Position numbers and translations under genes: made by a program
Shown: positions 16,503 through 24,817 of the stretch, piece after piece
Numbering within the stretch: position 1 is the first letter of the stretch
Layout of the letters: the number at the start of each line of letters is the position of its first letter
From: Thalassospira profundimaris WP0211
GTDB taxonomy: Bacteria; Pseudomonadota; Alphaproteobacteria; Rhodospirillales; Thalassospiraceae
Assembly: GCF_000300275.1 (NCBI RefSeq)
Contig: NZ_AMRN01000008.1
Location: forward strand, 124,001-188,000
Length of the DNA stretch: 64,000 bases
Direction of reading: 5' to 3'
The notes under the pieces: model-generated
Database searches by the model: none
What the model was told of the DNA's origin: nothing
What the model saw: the letters and a program-made list of their open reading frames with translations, nothing else

Positions 16503-17510
16503 TTAGAGGAACTTCGACATGGCGACAGCGGTGTCGCTCATACGGTTGGAGAAGCCCCATTCGTTGTCATACCAGGACAGGATACGAACGAAGTTGCCGT
16601 CCATGACCTGGGTCTGGGTCGCATCAAAGGTCGAGCTGTTCGGGTTGTGGTTGAAGTCAACCGAAACCAGCGGTGCTTCGCAAACGCCAAGAACGCCTTT
16701 GAGCGGGCCGTTTGCTGCTTCTTTGATGGCCGCGTTGACTTCGTCAACCGTGGTGTCACGGCCTGCAACGAAGGTCAGGTCAACCATGGAAACGTTCGGG
16801 GTCGGGACGCGGATCGCGGTACCGTCCAGCTTGCCTTTAAGTTCCGGAAGAACAAGGCCAACAGCCTTTGCAGCACCGGTCGAGGTCGGGATCATCGAAA
16901 GCGATGCCGCACGCGCACGACGCAGGTCTTTGTGCAGGCTGTCCACGGTGTTCTGGTCGCCGGTGAAGGCGTGAACGGTGGTCATGAAGCCCTTGGTGAT
17001 GCCAACGGTCTTGTTCAGAACATCTGCAACCGGTGCAAGGCAGTTGGTGGTGCAGGATGCATTCGAAACGATGACGTCATCAGCGGTCAGGGTGTCGGAG
17101 TTAACACCGTAAACAACGGTCTTGATGTCGCCCTTTGCCGGGGCGGAAATCAGAACGCGCTTGGCGCCTGCGGTCAGGTGTTTGCCTGCACCAGCTTCGT
17201 CAAGGAAGATACCGGTGCACTCAAACGCGATGTCGACTTTAAGGTCAGCCCACGGCAGGTTCGCCGGGTCACGTTCAGAGCAAACCTTGATCGTCTTGCC
17301 GTCGATGACGAGGTTTTCGCCTTCGGCTTTGACGTCATTGGCCAGAACGCCATGAACGGAATCATATTTCAGAAGATGTGCGTTGGTGTTGACGTCACCC
17401 AGGTCGTTGATGGCAACAACTTCAACGTCGGTGCGGCCGCTTTCAACGATAGAACGCAGAACCAGACGGCCGATACGGCCAAAACCATTAATCGCTACGC
17501 GAATAGCCAT
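16503..17510 (-). CDS. gap: Glyceraldehyde-3-phosphate dehydrogenase, type I
   Basis: The 335-residue enzyme has the NAD-binding start VAINGFGRIGRLVLR and the catalytic motif SNASCTTNC with C153. D36 (AINDLGD) favours NAD over NADP. It ends with WYDNEWGFSNRM. It oxidises glyceraldehyde-3-phosphate in glycolysis, or the reverse in gluconeogenesis. The ATG at 17510 has a GGAGGGATGA site. tkt lies upstream on the same strand but a terminator separates them. pgk, a common partner in this class, is not next to it. Confidence 0.96.
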   Translation of the reverse strand: MAIRVAINGFGRIGRLVLRSIVESGRTDVEVVAINDLGDVNTNAHLLKYDSVHGVLANDVKAEGENLVIDGKTIKVCSERDPANLPWADLKVDIAFECTGIFLDEAGAGKHLTAGAKRVLISAPAKGDIKTVVYGVNSDTLTADDVIVSNASCTTNCLAPVADVLNKTVGITKGFMTTVHAFTGDQNTVDSLHKDLRRARAASLSMIPTSTGAAKAVGLVLPELKGKLDGTAIRVPTPNVSMVDLTFVAGRDTTVDEVNAAIKEAANGPLKGVLGVCEAPLVSVDFNHNPNSSTFDATQTQVMDGNFVRILSWYDNEWGFSNRMSDTAVAMSKFL

Positions 17511-17587
17511 TCATCCCTCCAAAATTATAATGATTGGTACCTGGGGAGTATCAATCACGGCTTAGGGTAAAGAACCCATAGAAAAAA

Positions 17588-17616
17588 GGCCGGATCGGCA
17601 TGTTACCGATCCGGCC
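17588..17616 (-). terminator. Terminator after tkt
   Basis: GGCCGGATCGG pairs with CCGATCCGGCC around a seven-base loop, with six T following on the minus strand. It separates tkt from gap transcription. Confidence 0.85.
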
Positions 17617-17623
17617 CTGTAAA

Positions 17624-19606
17624 TTAAACCAGTTCCTTGGCCGCTTTGACCAGCGCGTCGGCGGTGATGCCGAAATGCTCGTAAAGGACCGGGGCCGGTG
17701 CCGAGGCACCAAAACCGTGCATGCCGATAACCTTGCCGTTATCGCCAACATATTTTTCCCAGCCAAAGACCGAAAGCGCTTCGATGGCAACGCGCGGTGC
17801 GCTGCCCAGAACGTCCTTGCGGTATTCCGGCGACTGGGCGTCAAACAGTTCCCAGCTCGGCAGTGAAACAACAGCGGCATTGATGCCGTCTGCTTTGAGT
17901 TTCGCCTGCGCGTCCATTGCGATCTCGACTTCCGAACCTGTCGCGATCAGGGTGACCTGACGGTCGCCATCGCAATCGGAAATCACATAACCGCCGCGTG
18001 CGACAAGGTTGTCTTCGCGGTATTCGGTGCGCAGAACCGGAAGGTTCTGACGGGTCAGTGCCAGAACGGTCGGGCCGGTTTCATTGGTGATCGACATTGC
18101 CCATGCTTCGGCGGTTTCAACCGCATCGGCCGGGCGGATCACGGTCACGTTCGGCATGGCGCGAAGCGACGCAACATGTTCGACCGGCTGGTGGGTCGGA
18201 CCGTCTTCGCCAAGACCGATGGAGTCATGGGTCATGACGTAAACAACGCGCTGGTTCATCAGTGCCGAAAGACGGATCGCCGGGCGGCAATAGTCGGTGA
18301 ACACCAGGAAGGTGCCACCATAAGGCAGAACGCCGCCATGCAGTGCCAGACCGTTCATGGCTGCTGCCATGCCGTGTTCACGGATACCGTAATAGATATA
18401 ACCACCTTCATAACCGCCATCGGCGGTGATCGGTGCCTGAACACTGGTCTTGGTGTTGTTCGACCCGGTCAGGTCGGCAGAGCCGCCGATCATTTCCGGG
18501 ATTGCCTTGGTCAGCACTTCGAGAACATTCTCGGATGCCTTACGGGTTGCGACCTTCGGCTTGTCTTCGGTGATCTGCTTTTTGTAGTCGTTGAAGGCTT
18601 CGATCCAGTTTTCCGGAAGCTTGCCTTCGATGCGGCGCTCGAACTCGTCTTTCAGGGCTGCTTCCAGACCTTCGAAACGCGAACCCCAAGCATTGAAGTC
18701 CTCGGCACCGCGTGCGCCCGCAGAAAGCCATGCGTCACGGACATCTGCCGGGATTTCAAACGGCTCGGAATCCCAGCCGAGTTTCTTGCGTGCACCAGCA
18801 AGTTCTTCGGCGCCAAGCGGGGAGCCATGCGTTGCCGACGTACCACCCTTGGTCGGTGCGCCAAAACCGATTTCGGTTTTGCAGGCAATCATCGACGGCG
18901 TGTTGGTGGTTTTGGCTTTGGCAATCGCGGCTTCGATCGCGGCCGGATCGTGGCCGTCGATCTGCTGAACGTCCCAGCCAGCAGCTTCAAAGCGCTTCTT
19001 GTGATCTTCGGAAGTCGAAAGCGAAGTCGGGCCATCAATCGAAATGCCGTTGTCATCGAACAGAACGATGAGTTTCGACAGTTTCATGTGACCGGCCATC
19101 GAAATGGCTTCCTGCGAAATACCTTCCATCAGGCAACCGTCACCGGCAATCACATAGGTGTAGTGGTCAACAACGCTGTCACCGAAGCGGGCATTCATGA
19201 TGCGCTCGCCAAGGGCGAAACCGACCGAAGTCGCAATACCCTGACCCAGCGGGCCGGTGGTGGTTTCAATGCCTTCGCCGTGGCCGTATTCCGGGTGGCC
19301 CGCGGTGCGGTAGCCCATCTGACGGAAATTCTTGATCTGATCAAGATCGAAGTCTTCGTACCCGGTCAGGTGCAGAAGCGAATAAAGAAGCATCGAACCG
19401 TGACCTGCGGACAGGATGAAACGGTCGCGGTCCGGCCAGTTCGGGTGCTTCGGATCGAATTTCAAGAATTTGGTATAAAGAACAGTCGCAACGTCTGCCA
19501 TGCCCATCGGCATGCCCGGGTGACCGGATTTGGCCTTCTCAACAGCGTCTGCCGAGAGGAAGCGGATGGCATTGGCCATGCGGTTGTGTTCTACTTGCGT
19601 CGTCAT
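17624..19606 (-). CDS. tkt: Transketolase
   Basis: The 660-residue thiamine-diphosphate enzyme shifts two-carbon units in the pentose phosphate pathway. N-terminal MANAIRFLSADAVEKAKSGHPG and the GDGCLMEGISQEA cofactor motif are clear. The central GIREHGMAAAMNGLALHGG holds the catalytic Glu, and the C-terminal domain ends HFGITADALVKAAKELV. I use the ATG at 19606 (MTTQVEHNRM); an open frame reaches 34 codons further without family similarity. Confidence 0.95.
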   Translation of the reverse strand: MTTQVEHNRMANAIRFLSADAVEKAKSGHPGMPMGMADVATVLYTKFLKFDPKHPNWPDRDRFILSAGHGSMLLYSLLHLTGYEDFDLDQIKNFRQMGYRTAGHPEYGHGEGIETTTGPLGQGIATSVGFALGERIMNARFGDSVVDHYTYVIAGDGCLMEGISQEAISMAGHMKLSKLIVLFDDNGISIDGPTSLSTSEDHKKRFEAAGWDVQQIDGHDPAAIEAAIAKAKTTNTPSMIACKTEIGFGAPTKGGTSATHGSPLGAEELAGARKKLGWDSEPFEIPADVRDAWLSAGARGAEDFNAWGSRFEGLEAALKDEFERRIEGKLPENWIEAFNDYKKQITEDKPKVATRKASENVLEVLTKAIPEMIGGSADLTGSNNTKTSVQAPITADGGYEGGYIYYGIREHGMAAAMNGLALHGGVLPYGGTFLVFTDYCRPAIRLSALMNQRVVYVMTHDSIGLGEDGPTHQPVEHVASLRAMPNVTVIRPADAVETAEAWAMSITNETGPTVLALTRQNLPVLRTEYREDNLVARGGYVISDCDGDRQVTLIATGSEVEIAMDAQAKLKADGINAAVVSLPSWELFDAQSPEYRKDVLGSAPRVAIEALSVFGWEKYVGDNGKVIGMHGFGASAPAPVLYEHFGITADALVKAAKELV

Positions 19607-19902
19607 GTGATGCGGTTCCTGGGGGTTTCGCGGTCGGGCGATGAAAACACTTTTCCATTTATTAACGGAATTCGCGCGGAAGATGCCCTTACAGGGGGCA
19701 TACGTCAACCGCTTCTATCGAAAATCTGCCATGTTATCTTGATTCAGATTAACCACGCCGCCCTTCGCCATCGCAGATTGACCGTACTGTTGACCAGTTT
19801 AGCGCGCCAGTTCTATGTTTTGAACACGGGCAGGGTATCGGGCATCGTTGATGCGGTTTGACTTCGCCGGGGCAAAACGGTTGTTGATCGGAATCTGTGA
19901 TG
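19607..19902. promoter_or_regulatory. Upstream region of tkt
   Basis: About 300 bases between tkt and the cloverleaf element. It must hold the leftward tkt promoter, but I cannot pick a convincing hexamer pair. I see no gene in it; an open frame crossing it is only antisense to tkt. Confidence 0.35.
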
Positions 19903-20171
19903 TTAGGTTCAGGATCCATTAATTTGATTTGAATGGTTCACCGGATTTGTGCGGATACGCGAAGTAAAACCGCAGGAAGATATGCATCTTTCGAGGCTTT
20001 GCGACAAAGTAGCCCGTGCAAATCCGGTGAATCCAGAGGACAGACGTTATATTTGCAAACTCCTGCGTCAAAGCCCTTGGCCGGGATACCAGCCCGCCCG
20101 GCGGACTTTTCCTTGAATTTCACAAATATAACGTCTGCCATTCAAACCAAATTAATGGGTCCTGAACCTAA
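19903..20171. mobile_element. Palindromic cloverleaf element with 34-bp terminal inverted repeats
   Basis: Bases 19903-19936 are the inverted complement of 20138-20171 with two mismatches. Directly inside lie two further hairpins: 19937-19949 pairs perfectly with 20019-20031 (13 bp), and 20041-20055 pairs perfectly with 20123-20137 (15 bp). Only nine bases separate the two inner hairpins. The whole 269 bases therefore folds into an outer stem bearing two arms. No transposase is present, and a target duplication is not obvious. It may be a MITE-like non-autonomous element or a structured RNA. A 67-codon minus-strand open frame inside (19938-20141) is probably a by-product of the arms. Confidence 0.7.
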
Positions 20172-20282
20172 AATCAGCCATGATCATGACATCTTCGACA
20201 GGTCAGATCGGTTTTCGATGAGTCGCCGCAGACAATCGACGTCTGCGTTCTTTGGGTAAACAGCAAACATTCGGGTAGGGTT

Positions 20283-20549
20283 ATGTCGCGGTTGCAACAG
20301 GCAAGTGATCGGCTGAAAGCAGCATTGGAACGTCTGGAAACGGCTGCGGAGTCGGCAATCGAAGCCAAAAGCCAGGCTACAGACGCTGACACGGCAGAGG
20401 TCGAAAACCTGCGCGGTCAACTTTCGGCACTCCGCGAAGATTATGATCGGCTTTGCCGCACCACCGAAACGGTTTCAAACCGCCTTGATGGCGCTGTTGA
20501 TCAGCTCAAACTCGTCCTTGATGAAGAACCCGCAAAGAAACAGGCATAA
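20283..20549 (+). CDS. DUF4164-type coiled-coil protein
   Basis: The 88-residue protein is almost wholly coiled coil (ASDRLKAALERLETAAESA and VENLRGQLSALREDYDRL), with a charged C terminus. Small proteins of this kind commonly precede zapA in alphaproteobacteria. The gene ends three bases before zapA, so they are co-translated. A role in cell division with ZapA is likely but unproven. Confidence 0.8.
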   Translation: MSRLQQASDRLKAALERLETAAESAIEAKSQATDADTAEVENLRGQLSALREDYDRLCRTTETVSNRLDGAVDQLKLVLDEEPAKKQA

Positions 20550-20552
20550 TTC

Positions 20553-20894
20553 ATGGCACAGGTTTCCATTCGTATTAACGGTCGCAGCTACGACATCGCA
20601 TGTGACGACGGCCAGGAAGAACGCATTCACGCGCTTGCCAGCTATGTCGACGAGCGGGTCAAGGAAATCTCCGATGCGGTGGGCCAGATCGGTGAACAGC
20701 GTCTGCTGGTCATGACAAGCCTTCTCATTGCTGATGAGCTCAGCATGGCACAGGAAAAACTCAATACCGGCCAAAGCCCGGCGGTTGCAGAGGTCGGCAG
20801 CCTGTCCGCCGCCGAAGGTGACGCGCTGGCAGAAAATATCGAAAGCATGGCCGAACGGGTCGAGGTGCTTGCCGATCGTCTTGGCAAAGGCTGA
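20553..20894 (+). CDS. zapA: Cell division protein ZapA
   Basis: The 113-residue protein starts with the ZapA globular domain (VSIRINGRSYDIACDDGQEERI, named in part), has the HALASYVDERVKEI helix and a long C-terminal coiled coil. ZapA bundles FtsZ protofilaments at the division site. The conserved order zapA followed by 6S RNA supports the call. Confidence 0.9.
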   Translation: MAQVSIRINGRSYDIACDDGQEERIHALASYVDERVKEISDAVGQIGEQRLLVMTSLLIADELSMAQEKLNTGQSPAVAEVGSLSAAEGDALAENIESMAERVEVLADRLGKG

Positions 20895-21039
20895 TCAGGC
20901 GACTGTTTTCTGCTGCATGGCTGGTGTGATCACGGGCTGAATTCATGCAATCTACTTGAAATTCAGCTGGTCGAGGACTAAGTTCCGGTCGCTGACAGTT
21001 TGCGATGCGTCGTTCGCGGCGATCAAGAACCCAGCACAA
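20895..21039 (+). promoter_or_regulatory. Leader and possible promoter for the 6S RNA
   Basis: TTGAAA at 20956-20961 and TAAGTT at 20979-20984 are 17 bases apart, a plausible sigma-70-type promoter. A short dyad, GCTGAATT at 20936-20943 with AATTCAGC at 20960-20967, overlaps it. The distance to the proposed mature 6S 5' end (about 50 bases) would need processing, so this is tentative. Confidence 0.35.
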
Positions 21040-21197
21040 GGGAGCTGCCCTGTTCGTCAGGTTCGCTAATTCCCGGGGCCGATGCTCATTTCTCTAGGGA
21101 GCTGTCCCTGTCGAGGCCGTGGTCTCGTTATACGGCGCCCACCTGCACTCGCAGGTCACGAGGAATTACCAAATGGCCAACGGCAGTGGTGGCTCCC
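21040..21197 (+). ncRNA. ssrS: Probable 6S RNA
   Basis: The gap after zapA is the conserved place for 6S RNA. GGGAGCTGCC at 21040 pairs with GGTGGCTCCC ending at 21197, giving a closing stem and a 158-base product, about the usual length. Inside, GGCC, TGGT and CTCGT pair in order with ACGAG, ACCA and GGCC, and an apical hairpin ACCTGC-ACTC-GCAGGT caps the arm. A long bubbled rod is the 6S shape that mimics an open promoter and binds RNA polymerase. Exact ends are uncertain. Confidence 0.65.
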
Positions 21198-21311
21198 GCT
21201 TATTCTGCTAAAACTCCCTTTTCCATTTCGTGATGCCGGTCATGCGTCCCGGGGCAGGGTGCATTAAACGAAACATGTCTGCCTGCTGGCTGACGCAATA
21301 CAGGAAGCACA

Positions 21312-22127
21312 ATGCGTTTACTTCATCTTGGCGACGTTCTGGGGCAGTCCGGTCGCAAGGCAGCGCTTGAAGCGCTCCCGATGCTACGTGATCGGTTGTC
21401 GGTTGATATCGCGGTGGTGAATGTCGAAAACGCAGCGCACGGCTTTGGCGTCACGGCAAAAATCTGCAAGGAATTCTATGATGCCGGTGCCGATGTCCTG
21501 ACCACGGGCAATCATGTCTGGGATCAGCGCGAAATCATCGCCTATATCGACGAAGATGAAAAACTGCTGCGTCCCTGGAACTTCCCCGATGGGACACCGG
21601 GCAACGGCGATTATGTCTTCAAGACCAAGTCGGGCAAGAAGGTTTGCGTGATTAACATGATGGGCCGTCTGTTCATGGATCCGTTATCCTGCCCGTTCCA
21701 AGGCGCGGACAAGCTGTTTAACAAGCATAAGCTTGGCAAGAATGTCGATGCCGTGATCGTCGATTTCCACGCCGAAACCACGTCAGAAAAAATGGCGTTT
21801 GGCCATCATTGTGATGGGCGGGCGTCGCTTGTGCTGGGCACGCACACCCACGTGCCAACGGCCGATGCCCAGATCCTGCCAAATGGTACCGGCTATCAGA
21901 CCGATGTTGGCATGTGCGGCGATTTTGATTCCGTCATTGGCATGAAAAAAGAAAACTCGGTTCGCAAATTCATCACCAAGATGCCGTCCGGCCGGTTCGA
22001 ACCGGCAGAGGGCCCGGCAACGGTGTGCGGCGTCTATGTTGAAACCGATGACAAGACCGGCCTGGCAAAGCGGATTGAAGCGGTGCGTATCGGTGGCCGC
22101 CTTAAAGGCAGCTGGCCCAGCGCCTGA
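21312..22127 (+). CDS. YmdB/TIGR00282 family metallophosphoesterase
   Basis: The 271-residue protein shows the family motifs LLHLGDVLGQSGR, VVNVENAAHGFGV, TTGNHVWDQ, VIVDFHAETTSEKMAFG and LGTHTHVPTAD, which bind two metals. Relatives hydrolyse cyclic nucleotides, for example 2',3'-cAMP in Bacillus YmdB, and sometimes affect RNA turnover. It follows the 6S RNA on the same strand and ends in a hairpin terminator. Confidence 0.88.
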   Translation: MRLLHLGDVLGQSGRKAALEALPMLRDRLSVDIAVVNVENAAHGFGVTAKICKEFYDAGADVLTTGNHVWDQREIIAYIDEDEKLLRPWNFPDGTPGNGDYVFKTKSGKKVCVINMMGRLFMDPLSCPFQGADKLFNKHKLGKNVDAVIVDFHAETTSEKMAFGHHCDGRASLVLGTHTHVPTADAQILPNGTGYQTDVGMCGDFDSVIGMKKENSVRKFITKMPSGRFEPAEGPATVCGVYVETDDKTGLAKRIEAVRIGGRLKGSWPSA

Positions 22128-22158
22128 CGCCCAAGGCAACAGTCAAAAGATCAAAGAA

Positions 22159-22184
22159 AAAGGCCCGCCAGATGACGGGCCTTT
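22159..22184. terminator. Terminator between ymdB-type gene and the first chemoreceptor
   Basis: AAAGGCCCG pairs with CGGGCCTTT around an eight-base loop, with T or A runs on both sides, so it can serve both converging genes. Confidence 0.75.
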
Positions 22185-22208
22185 GTCGTTTCAGATATTG
22201 GCTGCAAA

Positions 22209-24446
22209 TTACGCGGCGCGATCACGTGCCTGCTGACGCAGATCATCAAGGATGACAGTAATGCGCGTGCGCAGTTCACTGACTTTCTCGGATGCCGAAC
22301 GCGACGTGTTCAGGACTTCGCCAGACAGCTGGCCGGTACGACCGGTTTCGTTGGCAACCTCGGCAATCGATGCCGACACCGCACGCGTACGGTCTGCCGC
22401 CCCACGCACGTTGCGCGTGATTTCGTCAGTTGCGGCCCCTTGCTGTTCAACTGCGGCCGAAATCGTCGTTGCAATCTCATTGAGGCTGTCAATGATCGAG
22501 CCGATCTCGCCAATGGCGGTGACAGACTCTCCGGTCGCTTTCTGAATGCCGGAAATCTGGCCCGAGATTTCCTCGGTCGCCTTTTCGGTCTGGTTGGCAA
22601 GATTTTTGACCTCTGCCGCGACAACCGCAAAGCCCTTGCCCGCATCGCCGGCACGTGCCGCCTCGATGGTGGCATTCAGTGCCAGAAGGTTGGTCTGCTC
22701 GGCAATGTCGGTGATCAGTGCGATCACCTCGCCAATGCGGCTTGCCGATTGCGACAGGCTGTTGACCAGTTCGTTGGTATGCTGGGCGCGTTGCGCGGCT
22801 TCGTTCGAAATACGCGTCGTTTCCGCCATCTGACGGTTAATCTCCGCGTTCGAACTTGAAAGCTGCTCGGTGGCGGAGGCAACAGTTTCAACATTGCCGG
22901 TGGCTTCATCGGCCGATTTCGACACCTCGTCACTCTGACCTGACACCAGTTCGGCACTGTCGGTCATCTGACCGGATACGCCTTGAAGCTGTTCGGCAAG
23001 GGTGGCGATTTCAGTCACCGCACTTTCGACCTCACCCTGCAGGGTATCAGCAAGTGACAGCAATTCATCGCGCAGTGCCTCGTTGCGTTCACGGTTCAGG
23101 CGTTCTTCCTCGGCCTGCATGTCGCGGACCTTGATCGCGTTTGCCTTGAACACATCAACCGCCCGGCCCATGGCAGAAATCTCGTCACTGCCACCTGATG
23201 GAACGGCCGCATCAAGGTCGCCATCAGCCAGCGAAATCATCGATTTCTGAAGACCGGCAAGGCGACGCAACAGGTTGCCACGCACATAAACCAGATAGAT
23301 CAGAAGCGGAATAATGATCGCCGCGGCACCAACGCCGTACATCACCAGCGAGCTTTGCTGGGTCAGGGTGCTTGCGGTGTCGGCTGATTTGTCGACGCCG
23401 GATTGAAGATCGGCGACAAGCGCGTTCACACCATCTTCCATAGCAGCGGCAAATTCCGCACTGTCTTCAACGATGTCGATCTGGTCGTCGGCCAGTTTAA
23501 GTTCTTCGCTGCGAAGCGAAGAAATGCTTTTGCGGCCCATCGACAGCTTTTTGATGTCGCCAAGCAGGCCTTCATAGAATTTCTTGAGCTTCTCGTTCTC
23601 AAGTTCATTGATGGTATTGGCAACGACACCAACCGCCCCACGGACCTGAACACCCATAATGCGAAGTTGCATCCGATCATTCGATGATGCAGCGGACAGA
23701 ACGGTATTGCTGATTTCAGCACCACTGTTGGCAAGCTGCAGGATCGGGGCCTGGGCTGCCATCAATTCATCGAGTTTGAACAGAAGTCCCTTGGTTGAGG
23801 CTTCCTGTTCATCGGTCAAGAAGGCGCCGGCCTGACGCAGGTCATGAACCTGACTGGTAACTTCGGTGATTTTGGTTTGGGATGCCGACAGGATCGGCTG
23901 GATCATCGAGTTGTATTTGCCGGTCAGTTGCTGGAACTTCGCAAGGGAATCCGAAAGTTGGCCTGCGACCTCGAAACGTTCAATCGTCGTGTCATGAAGT
24001 TCCTGAAGCGACTCAGCAAGGCTTTGGCCATTGGTCTCGATCACCGACAGCGTTTCTTCCGGAAGGCCCGACTGGCTCAGCACCGCAAGATTTTCCTGCA
24101 AGTTTGCAAGCATCACATCAAGGTCAGCCTTGACCGCCTGTTCTTCTTCAACGGTGGATGCCGCGATAATGCGTGGTGCGGAGGCCACAATTTTCGCACT
24201 GGTTGTTGCAAGCTGCTGGGCAGCAAACATTGGCGGAAGTTGCTCGTAGGCAATCGTGTCAAGCTGGTTGCCGAATTTGGTAAAAGAGAAGACCGATACG
24301 GCCGCAGCCAGGATTGCAATCAGACCGACAAGAAAGAAGGCACCCGCCAACTTTTCACGTACGCCAAGCCCTGCTTTGTTCGTCTTTGTTGAGTTTTTCT
24401 TTTTTGACGATGACGGCTTTGCGCCGCGCTTGAAACTTAAACCCAT
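22209..24446 (-). CDS. Methyl-accepting chemotaxis protein (first of a pair)
   Basis: The 745-residue receptor has a basic cytoplasmic start, TM1 (about 32-55), a large periplasmic helical sensor domain of about 320 residues, TM2 ([18 protein letters not shown]), a HAMP domain, and a methyl-accepting signalling domain. The hairpin tip reads [20 protein letters not shown], then [20 protein letters not shown]. The helical sensor length fits HBM-type receptors. There is no C-terminal CheR-binding pentapeptide (it ends QQARDRAA). Its signal domain is nearly identical to the next gene. I use ATG 24446; further upstream codons lack a binding site. Confidence 0.92.
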   Translation of the reverse strand: MGLSFKRGAKPSSSKKKNSTKTNKAGLGVREKLAGAFFLVGLIAILAAAVSVFSFTKFGNQLDTIAYEQLPPMFAAQQLATTSAKIVASAPRIIAASTVEEEQAVKADLDVMLANLQENLAVLSQSGLPEETLSVIETNGQSLAESLQELHDTTIERFEVAGQLSDSLAKFQQLTGKYNSMIQPILSASQTKITEVTSQVHDLRQAGAFLTDEQEASTKGLLFKLDELMAAQAPILQLANSGAEISNTVLSAASSNDRMQLRIMGVQVRGAVGVVANTINELENEKLKKFYEGLLGDIKKLSMGRKSISSLRSEELKLADDQIDIVEDSAEFAAAMEDGVNALVADLQSGVDKSADTASTLTQQSSLVMYGVGAAAIIIPLLIYLVYVRGNLLRRLAGLQKSMISLADGDLDAAVPSGGSDEISAMGRAVDVFKANAIKVRDMQAEEERLNRERNEALRDELLSLADTLQGEVESAVTEIATLAEQLQGVSGQMTDSAELVSGQSDEVSKSADEATGNVETVASATEQLSSSNAEINRQMAETTRISNEAAQRAQHTNELVNSLSQSASRIGEVIALITDIAEQTNLLALNATIEAARAGDAGKGFAVVAAEVKNLANQTEKATEEISGQISGIQKATGESVTAIGEIGSIIDSLNEIATTISAAVEQQGAATDEITRNVRGAADRTRAVSASIAEVANETGRTGQLSGEVLNTSRSASEKVSELRTRITVILDDLRQQARDRAA

Positions 24447-24817
24447 AATTAAACCTACCCCGTAGACCAAAGAGACAAGCGTCGCCACATGTGGTGCCGA
24501 CGCATGTATGTACGTCGTCTGAACGTTTGTTCCCAGCCAAGCCACTTTGGGGAATACCCGATATCCGACCCTGAAAGGATCTCGGGAAATTTGGGGCCTG
24601 ATCTATTATTATTGTTGTCCGATATAGCACAGGAATCGCATCGGGATCATGAATTTTCGGCCAAACCTGTACGGCTGTATAAAATTCAGGATTGCGCAAA
24701 GTGGCTTTTCGCAGTGCCTTGGCTTTATTTCGGATCGAAAGAGGCTGCTTTCAATGTGACCGTCAAACAAAAAGGCCCGCCATTGGCGGGCCTTTTGTCA
24801 TCAAGTTTTGCCTGTGA
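24447..24817. promoter_or_regulatory. Gap between the two chemoreceptors
   Basis: These 371 bases should hold the promoter of the leftward chemoreceptor. AT-rich sequence around 24600-24630 is the likely site but no clean hexamers are seen. The right end holds the terminator of the second receptor. I see no gene. Confidence 0.4.
24771..24797 (-). terminator. Terminator after the second chemoreceptor
   Basis: AAAGGCCCGCC pairs with GGCGGGCCTTT around a four to five base loop. On the minus strand it is followed by TTTG. It lies 20 bases beyond the stop codon at 24818. Confidence 0.85.

Noticed and set aside
18176..19861. A 561-codon plus-strand frame
   Set aside because: It lies antisense to transketolase, is explained by codon bias in the opposite strand, and has no recognisable domain.
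19938..20141. A 67-codon frame inside the cloverleaf element
   Set aside because: It spans the element's hairpin arms, has no ribosome site, and its composition follows from the inverted repeats. It may be annotated elsewhere as hypothetical.
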